Made by a program: the position numbers and the translations under genes. A stretch of DNA of 64,000 bases. Origin: Sphagnum magellanicum. Lineage: Eukaryota > Streptophyta > Sphagnopsida > Sphagnales > Sphagnaceae. Location: contig CM038917.1 in assembly GCA_021904315.1 (NCBI GenBank), positions 8,168,041 through 8,232,040 of the forward strand, in the 5' to 3' direction. Of the stretch, positions 1 through 14,479 are shown one piece after another (positions within the stretch are counted from its first letter, which is position 1; each line of letters opens with the position of its first letter). The notes beneath the pieces are model-generated. The model searched no databases, was not told where the DNA came from, and worked only from the letters and a program-made list of their open reading frames with translations.

Positions 1-710
1 GGCTAAGGTCTAGGTGCACCCCATATAGGTGCCTAAAAGGAAAACAAAAGAGAAAGGTGGGGTGAGGTAGTGTCACATAATTTATCACCTAAGGAAAAAA
101 AAAAGGGGGGGGAATCTATATAAACCATGCTAAATAATTTTGAAGTTTAGTAGTAGGCAAGTAGTTAGGTCATTCAATAAATGAATTATACAAGAAAATT
201 TCGCATCATTCATGTATATGATTCAATCAATCAAAACAAACAAACCCAACAATTAGCATCTTTGGGCAAAGACATGATTTTCTAGGTGGTTTTTCTTATT
301 ATGAAATCCCATTCCCTAAATACCCATTAACATTATCATTGACTTTTTCTTCTTGGGTGATAATTTGTGAAAGTAGTACATGTTGAGAATCAAGGATACC
401 TGCCAGCTAGTGGCTACTTACTGATAGTGTGTTTGTTCATTTCTTATGTTTTGGTGGGAGCGAGTTCTTGGGTGGCTGTGGAGCATGATGGCATTGTAAG
501 TTTTTAACTTGTTGCAAAAGGTTTTAAAATTTTCATTTTTATTTACTTGTCAATCAGCACATGAGCTGAAACTTTGTGTGTGTGAAGAATGCATGGCACA
601 AAGTGAAACCAATTTATGTCCATTGTTTAGACTTTCTATTTGAAAGAAAAAAACCTGGATTCAAATTAAAAACATGGGACCCTGCGGAGACACACAGGGA
701 CACAGAGTGA

Positions 711-752
<42 letters not shown>

Positions 753-3700
753 AGGGGCGGGCTGCTGACACTTACTTATAGGGTCTGTATATTCTTTAAG
801 TACTTTTGCTTTGATTAAATGCTCTTCTTCCTGGCTTGAAAATCAAACAATGTAGGTAGTGATGCCTGACCAGTTTTTGATAGTACAGGACTCCTGTCCA
901 TGCATGGCAGATCGTCAAAATAATGTGAAAGCTCTGATCTCACTCACAATTTTTAAGAATGACAAAGATTTGGGGTCCTTTACAGCTGCTTTTTTTGGCT
1001 AAATTTTTGGCAACCTGGGGAATTTCTTGGGAGACAAATTTGGAAAAAAGATGTTTTTAGGGTTTAAGGGTTTTTTGGGGAAAAATTGTCAGGTTTTAAT
1101 CAAGCTCACAAATTTTATAAAAAAAATCCCTGATCCTTACATACTCACATTGATACTTCAACTACATAGGAGTAATGTGGATGTTATTTGTTAGGGTTGA
1201 TTTTTGGTCTGTTGGATGATGCATGTGTGGTGACCAAAATACTAGTCAGCGATCTAGCTAGTTACCTTAATAATAATGCATTACTTCTAGAGAGTGGGAC
1301 TCTGGAGTCTGGGCCTGGCAGACAATTTGCAGCTTGCAAAATTGCAAAATGGGCATCACTGGATCCTGAGATGAGTTTCCTGAGTTCCTGATGTTGGCGG
1401 TCTTCCCCATGGATTCACTTTAGTACGTAAGCAGATTTGTAGAGTGGAAGTGTGCATGTACCAAGATGAAATGTAAGTACTCTGCCTACCTAGATTGGCT
1501 TGCAGACCAAACACGAGAATGTAAACAGTGGCAATACAGAAAGAAGCGAGGCATTTTATGAAGGAGAAGAAAAACCCACAACAAGTAAAACCTTGACTTG
1601 ATTTTATTTCAAGTTTTCTCCCATTTAGTGACAATGTTGTCACAAGAGTTGTTGGAGGAAGGAAACTGACCGCAGTTGATTATGGGAACAATCCAAGCTT
1701 AACTTTGTCTGGAGTAAGGTGATTCGGTTGCCTGGGTGGGTTGGTGGGGTGACGTTATACTTGTATACAAGGGAACTTCAGGCGTCTTCATTGTGGCCAA
1801 AGTTCAACAATAGTCACCAGTGCACCATGACAGATGGACGGTAGGACATGGATGGGAAACACTTTTCCATTGGGTTTCAGTCCTGTAGCTAAACATAGTG
1901 GTTATCTCAGTTTTTTGTGGGCTCTACTTTCTGGATGACAAAAGGGGTTTAGGGTTTAGAGATAATCTACTTGCCTGAAATGCAAGTCTTCACACCTGGA
2001 TGAATTAGGTAGGGTATTATACTTTTCAAAAGTGATATTAGAGACTCTTGATGAGTAATTACAAAGTTAATACCAGGAAAGTACAATACTTCGTCGACAT
2101 GGGTACTTTCCATGTAGACCATATTTTCATACCTTCTCATTTACCTACATGGCCTATTTTTTACATGAAAGCTTACCAAGATGAAACCCAATGTCAATTT
2201 GCTGGAGTTCATCTATAACTGAGTCATAGCAGGCTTCCAATGGATGGTGCATTTGTGGCTGTTGATTCACTCTGGCCCTTCATTGTTTGCAGTCTTTGGA
2301 GCTCACAACATCACTGCAGCTTCTTGTGATCACTCATTGATTACAGGTTTGCAAGCTAGCTACATACCCTGGGGCCTGCTCCCTGAAGGCTGACACAACT
2401 TACAAGTTGAGCCTGGAAGAAGTTCATATACTTTCAGGTAACTTCTATGGGAAGAAAAAGGAGCCAATATTGATGAAGATGCCAGTATGAGGCAATCAAA
2501 TTTCACACGTAACCAATATTGGGTCACCCAAAGATGTAATGATAGGCAGACTAGTCAAGTGGATATATGGAGACCAAATCTCCTCTTGTAAATGCCAGGG
2601 GTCTGGAGAGTCAGGACTCAGGAGTGCCCTTTAAAAGGGAGCTTTTGTTTTGGTTAACGTTTAACACCTGATTTATATCTTAACAACACATAGAAAAAGC
2701 CTTTTTTCCTCTCCTCTCAGTGAATATTTACAGCTAGCAGCAAGCGAAACAGAGAGATGCATTAAATATTTTAAACTTATTTTATTCCAATTTGAAAGCC
2801 CTAGATCCCATCGATGGTGCAGAGATCACAGCAAGTATGCCTGTTGGCTGACAATGGGGTGATAATCAACAAAATCATTCGGTAAAATCAGAATCTTGAT
2901 GTACATCCCAACATCCCACATAAATCTACAGCTCACACTTGGGTTGGCGTGGGCATTTCCAGCCCACCAATCTTATAGATGCTAACCCCTTGTGAATTCA
3001 AACTCCACAATTTCCATTTGTAATTTTCTGCAGAATATCATAATTAAGACCCCAGAGTGATTCATTTGGAGTTAATTGAACATAATTATAGGAGCTCAAC
3101 TGTACATAAACGCCTCAAGAGCAACTTCACCTGGCACCAGTGCTCAGTAGTTGACCCTGCAAAGTAAAATTGAACGAAGAAAAGGCAAAACATGTGAGTT
3201 TGGCTCAGCAAAATGGTTGTGGCCCAGCATTTTTTCACAGTTTTCTGAGGGTAGTGAAAGGTACAGAAAAGCCCAACACCTACTATTAATTGGCTACATA
3301 GTTTGATAGGTTTAGGTGGATTGCTATAAGAACTCTCCCACCTATTTGCAGTCTCAACTTTAGTTTTATGGGCGGAGTTGGAAAAAAGTAAATAACTAAA
3401 CGTGGATGCAAGAAACTTTTTTGCAGGGTCCCCTACCAAGCACAGCTGGAGATGCTCTAAGGTTGGAGGGAATTTGAAGCTTAATTGGATACATTTGGGA
3501 CTGAGTTACATGGCTCGCAATTCAGGTTCTATATCCGGATTCCAATCACCTTAGAAAATGTGTTTTTCCTCAAGATCTCTTCTCAAAAAAGTTTGCTAAG
3601 ACAGTCCAAAGAAATTTGTAGATTGAAAATTTGTGATAATCTGGTGTCAGTAGTTGACCAAATAGCAAATTGATCATGTCAGCTACTATGAGTGAGGTGT

Positions 3701-4680
3701 TTTGTGTTCTGCAGTAACTTACATCAAGTGTGCAGCACCTACGAAGTCTGCGTCAATGGGGAAGGACAAGGACAAGGCATATTATACAAGAGTTTCTCAT
3801 GCTTTGAGTCCCAAGGGCAGTGCATCTTACCCATTTTCTAAAACACCCAGATGCACTTCGATGGCAGAAGAAACTGAGGATTCTGCCAAGCCTTTAATTA
3901 AATAATCTCAATTGAGCTTTTATGCAGGTTTGAATATTTGCCTGTCATGCAAAATGTCTGGGTCTGAATGCTATTGACTGCCAGAAAACAGATTTCAGAT
4001 TGGTCCTCAAATGATGAGAAGCTGAGAATTTGCATTCAAGGGGTACTCTAAAAACCTGGGGGAAGGGTAACAGCCCAGGAGCAGGGTGTTCCTGAAATAA
4101 GCGCTCAACCAAGGCAGAGCCAAGGGGCACTTATTTTGGGAATGCACTGCTCCAAGGGTATACCTTTCCTGAAGCACTGGCAGCATTTTTCTTCATTTTT
4201 TTCCCCCTTACACCAAGCAGGTATCACAGAAAAAAAAGAAAAAGAGGTGAGGCATTTTGAAAAGTGAAATGGTCATTGAGCATTTTGGAGAGCGGAATCC
4301 CCATTGGAGTGGGTGTTTCAGTTTTTCTAAATGCCCTGCTGTTTGCAGAGGACAGATTCCACTTGATAATGTGACCTCCAGACACTAAAATTCTACTGGT
4401 GCTTTACAAGGTGAAAAACAGGCTGCCCCAAAAAAAAAACCCCTAACAAAATGCAGCAAGGCAAAACAGCTTTGACAATCTTTAATCAAACATTTTAGCT
4501 CCAAGTTTACAACTATGGATAGATGCTTCTTGTTGATCAAACTTGCACATATGTGATCTACTAAAATAGCCTCGGAGTACCAAGTTCTGGATCATATAAT
4601 TCATGGATCTCCATCACCTATCCAAAGAGCCTGCCTCCGAAGATGGGTGTATCTCTATCAACAATGTAGTACACTCCTAT
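1..4680. other. AT-rich intergenic DNA, no supported gene
   Basis: I find no exon chain or recognisable domain here. The left edge (1–40) has the CTAGGTG/CCTAAAAGG vocabulary that is expanded at 5.0–6.0 kb. A short open frame at 3702–3905 (plus) follows a TTCTGCAG acceptor-like site and encodes a polar, lysine-rich peptide. It could be a last exon, but no partner exon was found and I do not call it. Confidence 0.5.
711..752. repeat. (GT)n–(GA)n compound microsatellite
   Basis: About eleven GT dinucleotides (711–732) run directly into about ten GA dinucleotides (733–752). Confidence 0.95.
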
Positions 4681-4717
4681 TAAGCTGGGCTTCAGCTAGT
4701 GTCTTTGTTACCATGGA

Positions 4718-4718
<1 letters not shown>

Positions 4719-4749
<31 letters not shown>
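4719..4749. repeat. (AC)n microsatellite
   Basis: An uninterrupted AC dinucleotide run of about 15 units. The cysteine/valine-rich peptide it would encode on the minus strand is an artefact. Confidence 0.95.
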
Positions 4750-4750
<1 letters not shown>

Positions 4751-5029
4751 GCCGACCAGAGAAAGAGGCAAGTAGTATCAGGCTATAGCTCACTTCTTCT
4801 ATTACATAACTGTGGTCACTGACAAAGAGTTGACAAACTACTGCAATCAGTTTCAAAGTACAGACAACTGGATTGAGAAACCTTATCAGCAAGCTCCTGA
4901 GTCCTTAGTCCTTAGTCCTCACTACTTTGACTGGATACCCTAGAAAATCTGAAACGCTAACCTGGAGTATCTGAACTTTCCTTGATGGAGAAAAAATGTG
5001 CTGATCAAAGGATGCACCATGATCCTATG

Positions 5030-5990
5030 AAAGGTCCTTTGATCAGGGCCTATCTATGGGCTACCTACCTTCCTGCCCATGGGTACCTACCTACTCACTC
5101 ACCTGTGGGGTACCTATCTACCTACCTACTTACTCACTTTCTTACATAGGACAAGGACAATGAAAAGCTTACATGGGGGGCTACATATGGCTTTCCTAGG
5201 GACCTTGTTAAAAGCTACCTAGGGTTTACTTAGAAACTTATCTAGAGGTTACCTAGGGACTACTAAGGGGCCTACCTAGGATAGGGAACACCTAGGGATC
5301 ATTAAGGGAGACTACATAAATAACCTAAGGGTTTATTTAAGAACCAACTAGAGACCACCTAGGGGCCTACCTAGGTTATGGGTTATTTAAGATAAGGGCT
5401 ATCAAAAGCTTACATAGGGACATACATAGGGACTACTTAGGGTGCTACATAGGGGTCATTTAGGGACCTACCTAAGCTAGGGATACCTAAGGGACTATTT
5501 AAGGGTCTACATAAGGACTATGAATCAACCCTAGGTAGTCACCTATGTAAGTTCTATGTAATCCCTTTTGCACTATGAGTCAACCCTAGATAGCTCCCTA
5601 AATAATCTCTATATATCATCTAATTTAATAAATCCTTAGTTGGTCCCACAAATAAGATCTATGTAACCACCTAAGTAACCATTAGGTATCTCATAACCTA
5701 GGTAGCCCCCTAAGTATGCCCTAGGTAGTCTCCGAAGTAGCCCTTTAGGTAGGCTTTACGTAGCCTCTTATGTAAGCTTTTGATAACCCCTAAGCAGTCT
5801 TCTAGGTAGGCTTTAATAGTCCTCACATGACCCATAACATGGGTAAATCTTTCAGTGTCTTTGTAGGTTTCCTAGACATGCCTTAGATAGTCCTTAAATA
5901 ATCCTTAGATATCCCATAACCTAGGTAATTCTTTAGGTGTCTTCCTAAATGGTCCCTAGGTAGGCTTAGGTCACCCCTAACCTAACTAGT
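5030..5990. repeat. Degenerate long inverted repeat built on a CCTAGG module
   Basis: The left half (about 5030–5520) is dense in forms of CTACCTAGGG, CTAAGGG and ACATAGGG. The right half (about 5530–5990) is dense in the reverse complements, such as CCCTAGGTAG, CCCTAAGTAG and CCTATGTAAG. Some longer pieces match across the centre: TATCAAAAGCTTACATAGG near 5400 pairs with TATGTAAGCTTTTGATA near 5780. It therefore looks like a decayed foldback laid over a short tandem module. There is no coding potential. Related short patches occur near 33.8 and 52.85 kb. Confidence 0.7.
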
Positions 5991-6189
5991 CCCTTGTTTC
6001 ATCTTCATTAAAAAACAACAAGAAGTTCAATTCCTTTTCACAGATCTGCTCGACTTTAAATCTCCAAGTTGACTGTATGTATTAACGTGTGCTATTATCA
6101 TTAGTGATATCTGTCCATGTGCATCAATTGTTCCAGACAACATTGCTGTTATGTAGCTACTAGCTGGACATTGATACTGTAAAAGGAGT

Positions 6190-6354
6190 AATGGCTAGAG
6201 TCTAGAAGATGGTGGAAGAGATGATAAATTGCTCTCTCTCTCTCTCTCTCTCTTAGGAATCCAAAAAACAAATGTTTGTCTAGACTCTAGAAGATGGTGG
6301 GAGACATGATAAATGCTCTTTCTCTCTCTTGAAGGAATCCAAAAACAAATGTTA
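6190..6354. repeat. Two-copy tandem duplication with a (CT)n core
   Basis: Two adjacent units of about 80–90 bp each contain, in order, TCTAGAAGATGGTGG, an ATGATAAAT(T)GCTC block, a CT run (6232–6253 in the first unit, shorter in the second) and GGAATCCAAAAA(A)CAAATGTT. The copies differ mainly in CT-run length. Confidence 0.85.
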
Positions 6355-8560
6355 GTAAAGATCACCTATTGTAGTTTGTAGCATCCGTTCACAAGTTCAT
6401 GCATGGTTCAGGACTCTGGACGTTGTTTTCGTACCATTTGGTCTGCTGTAGCTTGATTCTTAGTAGCCAGTGAAGTGGGTAAGTTATGGTCCCCTTGGAG
6501 CTTCAAGAGTCCAACTCGGTGTTGGCCGGTTCCTGATCGGTTGGGTCCAGGTCTAGAGTGTTTTTCTTAATGGAAGATCCTCTGGCTTTTGGTCTAGAGA
6601 ATCTTTTCAAAAATTAAAACCCATCAGTTCTGGGTGTGGACCAAATTTTCTTGGTTCATGGTTTCAGATCCAATGAGTCCAACTTTCATAAAAACCTTTG
6701 GTTTGAGGTTTGAGCTTATTCTTAGGGATGGTTCCAAACCTTGATTTCTAAATGGTCTTCATTTCTTTTTTTAATTGGTATTAACAAAGCATTCCTACCA
6801 AGCTTTCAAAAAGTTCCCATGGTGTTCCCTTAATTTCCCAATGGGTTTCCAAAGTTTTAAAAATGTTTTCCAACATATTCCCAAGAGCAAAATAAGTAAC
6901 ATAAGGAACAATTAACCAACAATTGTCTTCACCCACATGGGCTCTATTTGAGCCTTTATCCAACATAATGAACAACATAAAGCACATCTTCACATATTTG
7001 GGTAAAGGTTATTTAAGTGCTACCATTCAAGATTCCCTTATATATTAATACTTAGGGCTAGGACTTAAGACCCTAAAACCCTAGAACCAAAGACCTTAAA
7101 CCTTATTTAAACCTAAGACCCTAGCCCCTACCTAACCTTATGATTTGAACCCTATAAAAAATCCTTAAGACTAGCGGGTCTAGTTATTGATTGGTTCTAG
7201 CTTTTGACTAGGTCAATTGGAGATCAAATTTGAGTATTTTGTTATGATCTGTAGCATACAAGGCCTTTAAAAAAATTAGATTATCAATTACTTGGACCAT
7301 TTATTATCATTAGCCAAATAAATTTCCAAATGCATTTTTATTACAATTTTCAAGATTGATGAAAATTCATTCAATATTTCATGATTCATTTTTTGAACCT
7401 TTTCATGAATCTATCATTCAGAAGAGACATATGTGATGCTCTCCATTAGTTGAAATTGATAGTGAAAAAAAATTTGAATTGAAAAAACATTGAATTCACA
7501 AGTTTCCCATGGATGTTTGGAAAACCTAATCCATTGGCATGGACATGATAGCAAACATACACGGAAACTGGCTTTTAACTTAGTTAATGCATTGCAAAAA
7601 AATTGAGAATTTCATCAACAACATCCATCCAAACCTAGATCAATGACATGATCAAGTGTTGCCAAGTAATCTTTTCATCACCTTTCATATGTTTTAGAAT
7701 TTTGATAATCAAATTCAGAAGTTTCTAGAATATGCAAGCCTCCCATAAAAGTGAAGGAAGAACTTTTTAAAATTTTTGGATTTTATAAATGATAGAACCT
7801 TTCTTGTCCATCTTGTAATTATTCATGCAAAAAGTGATGGAGATTCAAGAAGTTGAAGTCACATTGTCCAAAAACAAGAATTTTTGCTTATAGATTTCTT
7901 AGAAAAAAACATTTCAACCATCTCAACCAAGGAATTAACAATGACAACCTTGACATGAAAAACTACTTCAACATGAAAATAGTAATGGATCAATTACATG
8001 CATCTAGTAGTTGTTTTCAAAGTCGAACCTACCCATGGAAGCCATCTAGAAGGCATCTTTGAAAGACATTTTACAAATGAAGATGTAATTTTTTTTATTT
8101 GGTTAGTAGAAGGCATTGGTCATTATTGTTGGTTGCATGAATCATTGAATGTTTTATCACAAGAACAAAAATTATGTTGTAGAACTATGTGACATATTTT
8201 CAATTTTCTTCAAAGTTATGATTCATTTTCATCATTCTTTATGAACATGTCACTAAAGGAGCGGGTAATGTCATAGACATAAAATATTTTTTAAAATTAT
8301 TAAAAAATTCAAAGAATATGCTTATAAGCTTTTAAAAGACTTAATTTTTAAAAGGATAGTTGTTAGAAGCTTTTGGTGTGTTCAGATCAAAAAGAGCCAC
8401 AAGACATGTAACCAATGTTTAATTTTAATGTCAAAAATTGTACTAATCTTGTAAGTTTTTAATTTGTTTACATGGCAGAGCTCGGGCACTAACGTCTTCA
8501 CACCAAAGGGCTCTCTATTGGTTGCGCAAAGAGAGCTTTTTGAGGCTTCGTTTTCAAACC
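6355..8560. other. AT-rich intergenic DNA, no supported gene
   Basis: Low-GC sequence with several CCTAAGACCCTA-type simple motifs near 7050–7150. Short open frames at 7853–8192 (plus) overlap in two frames and match no family I recognise. Confidence 0.5.
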
Positions 8561-8616
8561 CATCAAGAGCAAGGCATGATATTACCTAGTAATTGCATAA
8601 TAAAAAGCAGGAAGTT

Positions 8617-8868
8617 GATTTGTTGAAATGTAGATCTACAAATTTGTCGAAATGATTTTTTTTGTTCTAGTTTCCAAGATATTTCTTGAGCAATTAGAGA
8701 AGCACTTTGATAGACAGAAGCTATTTTGACTAGCCTAATTGAAGTATTAGTCTTTGTTTGATTTGATAAGAAAGATTGTATCTTTTTCCAATAATAATAA
8801 CGACTGAACGAAGAGTGAACTTTCCTCCATTCAGCATCCCTTAAAATCAAGGGAGCACCGAAATCCAA
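8617..8868 (-). pseudogene. rps3: Mitochondrial rps3 fragment inserted in the nuclear genome
   Basis: A minus-strand frame of about 84 codons reads as an internal part of plant mitochondrial ribosomal protein S3. Diagnostic pieces are SNQTKTNT, VKIASVYQSASLIAQEI and KLEQKKSFRQICRSTFQQI. The last two correspond to the S3 segment that in bacteria has the pattern LVAENIARQLE–RRVSFRRAM. Similarity stops after FQQI, so the SGRLNGAEIA-type C-terminal core is absent, as is the N-terminus. The sequence lacks the strong CpG depletion of its surroundings, fitting organellar origin. A cox2 piece on the same strand lies 1.05 kb away. Read as a NUMT fragment, not a functional gene. Confidence 0.8.
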
Positions 8869-9411
8869 TATAGACCAGGGATTGCTCTGATCTTTGTCAG
8901 AGCCCCCAATAGTTTAAGGTCCTTGCACACTTGCTCGATTGCTTAAGCTGGTTCCTATGTTGAAATGACTTGTGGCTGTTTGACAACTATGACCGCTCAC
9001 TACATTAGTCAAAGCTTTCGCCCAGATTGGGTCTTGGGTTACTTTGCCACACATATACTGACGTATTTTGCTTGAGATATATAGCCCCTTTTCAGGCAGT
9101 GAGTGCGTATCAAGTTGGTTAACCTAACCTTGACCACCCTAGTTAAAGGACAACACCAAGAAAAAAAAAAATCTTTTAGCCTCCCCATTGACCAACTGCT
9201 CGCAAACATGATGGATTATTGGCCCAAGATGCATTTTTGTAGATCTTTAGGTCAAATAAACAACTATAATATTTACACTTCCACCGTAAGTCAATTTTCT
9301 GTGACCTTTAAGTTTCTGCCAGAATTCCTCAACGTCCCTTGCGAGCAGCCAAGACTCCGACAAAATATAAGCGCTGGTCCCCTTTGGTAAAGTGCTTGTT
9401 ATTATTGTTAC

Positions 9412-10124
<713 letters not shown>

Positions 10125-10999
10125 CTAATCTCTTACACAGTACACATCACCTGTAGGTCTATAAACTAACTAAGCTTCCTCTTGGCTAGCTATTTGAACC
10201 AATGTCTTATCATACGATTTTTAAAACCCTAGTTTGATGAATTAAAGACGAATTGATTTCCAAAGGAATCTTTTTGTCAAAGCTGCCAGTACGGGAGGCA
10301 ACTGCTAGAAATAAGGTCCTAACAGAATTGTCGTGTAGCACGATGCGAGGTCGACTAGAAATCTGTTGTCTGCCGATAAAGCTGAGCCAAAGAGCAGACT
10401 TAAGTTAATATCAATAAATGGTGAATACAACCGCAAGAGCTAAATTATGGTATAACTGCTCATAGATTGCGCATTTATATGATAGATTTATACAATAAGT
10501 ATTGAAAAATGATAGAGCTGAATAAAGGGTGGCCTGTTAAATGGAAAATATCTTACCTAATATTTTGAAAACAAAGAAATCTAGAAAATAGTAAATAAAT
10601 TCTCAAGCACACACTATTAGATAGAATATATCAAAAATTGATTTTATCTTTCGATACTCAGGTCAAGGTCCTGAAAATGAGAGGATATAACCATATTGAA
10701 GTCAGAACACTCCTTTTTGAAAATCTCCAATTATTACTAGAGCTTCGTGCTTTTTCGATTTTCCCAGACTAAATTTACGTGTCAAGTTCGTTATCCTGAT
10801 CTTTCCTTATGCTTTGTTGAAGCGTCCTAGTGAGGGCAGTCTCAATGTTCTTTGAGTTTCACATGATGCTTTCGGGGCAACTTTATTGCTAAAAATGTCC
10901 CACCTGTGTAGCTCACATCCTGACGATAGAATGTTTTCATATATTATGTAAACATGTGATATGATTTGGAATGAATATAACGAAGATAAAATATTCAAA

Positions 11000-13638
11000 A
11001 AGACTTATTAAACATTATAAGAATTTCTATTTTTGGAATTAAAAAAAATAATGACATATTTTAAGATAAAAATTTTAAACATATATTTATAGAATAATAT
11101 AATGGAACATTATGTTTAGGTCATAAGAAAATTTTAATGATTTTTAAAAACTTATAAATGGATTATTCGAATAAGTATTCATGTAAGTGGCTACATGTGG
11201 CTATTAGTGTGAAAACACCTTTTTAGAAAACATAAGTTGGCATAACATTAGAAAAAATTAGAAAAAATAAGCTAGTTTTTACCTTTACTTAAAGGTTAAT
11301 TTAACTGATAGGGCTGATAACTTTTAAAGTTATTGATAGGGTTTACCTATTATCTTCATTTATGGTGGAGGTGATGGCAATTAGTTTCATTAATTTCTAA
11401 GAAGGGGTAGGTAGAAAATCAACCAACTAGTTTTAATCAATTCTAAAATGAATAAATTGGTTAACTAATTGCCACCTTACATGAGAGCTAATTGGGGGCA
11501 AATTTGGAGGGAAGAGGTTGATTATTTTCATGGGAAAATAATGGAGGAGATTGGGACTTTAAAAGGGGTTGTGGGCCCTTTTGGCTCTCAAATCCTCTCA
11601 TCATTTTTAATTAATTTTTAAATTTTCTCTTTTTTTCACCTCACTTTCTTTTTGGAATTTTTCCCCTTTCTCCTTTGCTATCACAAGGAAGGTAGTTATG
11701 TTGTATTCCTTTTTGAGCCTTGAGGGCATAATAAAAAGGCACATGGATGGTACAAGTATAAGGAAACTTGTTTTCTTTATTTGTGTGTTAATAGTGCAAA
11801 CATAATAATAATTTTAGATGAAATAGGAAAAAGTAACTTATTATGTCAAAAGAAAGCATGGTACTATTACATGGCAACACATCTAGGAATTTTTTTTCAT
11901 GTATCTTGTTGAAAATAAGTCTTGGTGACTAGGGCTAGGCAGTAATTCTACCTAGGGAAAATTTACCATCACTACTAGTATTTTTTTACCTTTATAATTT
12001 TTTAATTTTTCCCTTCGAATGTGATGTTAGTACTTTGGTGACCAAGAGGTAGTTATGTTGCAAAGCTAAATTACCATCCTTAAGAATCTTATTTTCTCCT
12101 TTTATGAATACTTTTTATTACTTTATTTTATGAGTAGTTGTAATATAATTATAAAAAATAAACTATATTTTTTCTTAGTTAATTATATCATCTTTCTTAG
12201 CATTACCATTAGGTTGGACAATAATTGTTGGGCCTTTTGTTTGGGCCTATTTACAAATAATGACTCAATTTGTGACTAAATTTTAGTCAAGATGGACACC
12301 TACAACTGTAAAATGTTTTAGTTGCTTAAGACAAGTGCCATCAAACAACCAATCGCAAGAGGCATGTGTGGTCTAGCCTCCTAGATTACCTAACCTATTA
12401 GTCTTACATAAACTAGGTAGGTTATTAAACATATTTAGCTGAACTTAATTACCTAATCTAATTTAACCTATGAGGCCTTCATAATTTAACCTACTTATTA
12501 AACAATAAATGAACTTGTATACTTTGAATTGTAATAACAAAAATGCCACATGTCATCTAATCATTTATTATAATTATAAATATAGCTGCAAAAAAACTTG
12601 GTTATTTACTATTATGGATGTGACAAATAATGATTGACATATGTTCATTTTTCATCAATCTTTTCATCTAAACTTATGATAATTATAAATTATAATCACA
12701 CATATGACTAAAATTTGAATTCTTCGTAATGTAATCATGTATGTAATTACAAGCATTTGCAACTATGGCGACACATAAGACTATTATAAATGTAGTTGCA
12801 AAATTAATTTGGACAATAGTTGTACATAAGTTGTAAACATAACATCAAAATGGGCAAGATTTCTAATGGAAGTTTCTAAAAATTTATCTAATAGAAGCTA
12901 ATAGAAGGTTAGTTAATAGAACATTCTAAAGGTTGATGAACTTTTTGAAATTTCCATAGGATAATATAGGTATAGGTTTTGAAGGTACTACCTTTCAATT
13001 TAGTTAACACAAGTTGTGGTCCTTGTACATCTATTTGATTTCATACTTAGCCTACATCATGTTTTGTTCAAACAATAAAATCTTATGGTTACAGTTCATT
13101 GTCAAGTTCTTTGTTTTGTTAAATCCATGTATAATCTTTTCATTGTATTTTTGTTTTGTCCTTGATAATTTTGTAAGGATTGTACAATTATGGTGGATGT
13201 TCATGAAGGAGGAAAGATTTCTTAGGGAGTGAGTTTTTCTTAGAATAGAAAGGTTTCCCAAAGATTATTGTTGTTGTTAATGGTTCAATAACTATATGCA
13301 TGTTTACATTTTTAGTAAATGTTGTAGTCACCTATAAGGTGCGGATTTGATACTTCCCCAATTAGGTTCATATAATTTCACAATTATGTTGCTTTGATAT
13401 CATGGAGTTCATCCTCATGTTTCATGGGTATGTCTAAACTACTATACTATGTTGTTACATATGTGGTTCAATTCATTGTTTGAAAGAATTGGTTTCCAAC
13501 TTTGTCATGTTTTGAACAACCATTGTTTTCAAGAAATGATTTACATAGTAATCATGTCCACTACTTTCCAACTTTGTGTTCGTATAAATGCTTGATGTTA
13601 CAATTGAGGACATCATAAAACATTGTATTAAAAAGACA
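11000..13638. other. AT-rich intergenic DNA, no supported gene
   Basis: Very AT-rich throughout. No exon chain, domain or terminal repeat was found. The overlapping frames at 13014–13261 lie on opposite strands and look like composition artefacts. Confidence 0.5.
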
Positions 13639-14479
13639 TACAATGACGCGCTCCCAAGTCACGGGGTGAAACACACTTGAGGGTTTCACAAAGTCAAGTT
13701 GCGGAAAGTTGAACTTGGTAGCACGCTCCCGGCTTCCAACTCTAGAAAGGGGTAGAGGGTCGAGTTGGGAGCCCCGGGATTAGACTAAGAAGAGGGACTA
13801 GCTTAGCTTGTGTGATTCTGCATCCAAAAACCAACCCCACGAGGTTAGTTTAGCATTCGAGACACCCTTTGGTGTTGGAACTTGCCACGGGCACTTGGAC
13901 ACACAAGACTCACCACGGCCCGAACTCGGGGGAAGCCACCACCTTCCCCCATATAGTATTCTCTGCAGCTCGCCACCGAGGCTACATCCAAATGGCACAA
14001 ATTCCCGGGACTCCCAAGTTGGAGTCCCGAAATTGTCCCGAAATCGTCCCGGTTGGAGTCCCGGGACTTTGGGAGGTCATATCTTCTCGCCCTGACCTCC
14101 GATCGCGACGAGGTCTGAAGCAAAGTTGTAGCCCTCGTCGAGATCTTTCCAACGCCATGTCGCACGCTCAAATCGGATGTCGGGAAGAGGTCGATTCCCG
14201 ACTTTTAGTGGTCGGGAGTCAAACTGCCAGTTTGACTCCCGGCCCTTCTTTTGCCCATAACTTGGGCTGCAGATGTTCCAATTGCCAATGCGAGGGCATT
14301 TTCGATATCTACGTTTCAAGACCTTTCCAATGACACCAAGAACACCCCAATGCGAGGTGTTTTGCCCCTTGCTGTCGAGCTCTGAACATTCGGGAGTCCC
14401 GGAAGACTCCCAACCTCCAACTTTTCCAAGTGTTGGGCTTCACCCCCACACTTGGCCAAAGTGGGGTTGCGACATACAA
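13639..14479 (+). mobile_element. Solo LTR with 5-bp target site duplication (copy 1)
   Basis: The element proper is 13644–14474 (831 bp). It begins TGACGCGCTCCCAAGTC and ends GGGGTTGCGACA, the TG…CA ends of an LTR. It is flanked on both sides by the same 5 bases, TACAA (13639–13643 and 14475–14479). No internal retroelement sequence or second LTR adjoins it, so it is a solo LTR. It is much richer in G+C and in CCCGGGACTCC-type motifs than the host DNA around it. A related copy lies in the opposite orientation at 49325–50144. Open frames inside it on both strands are by-products of its GC content. Confidence 0.85.
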
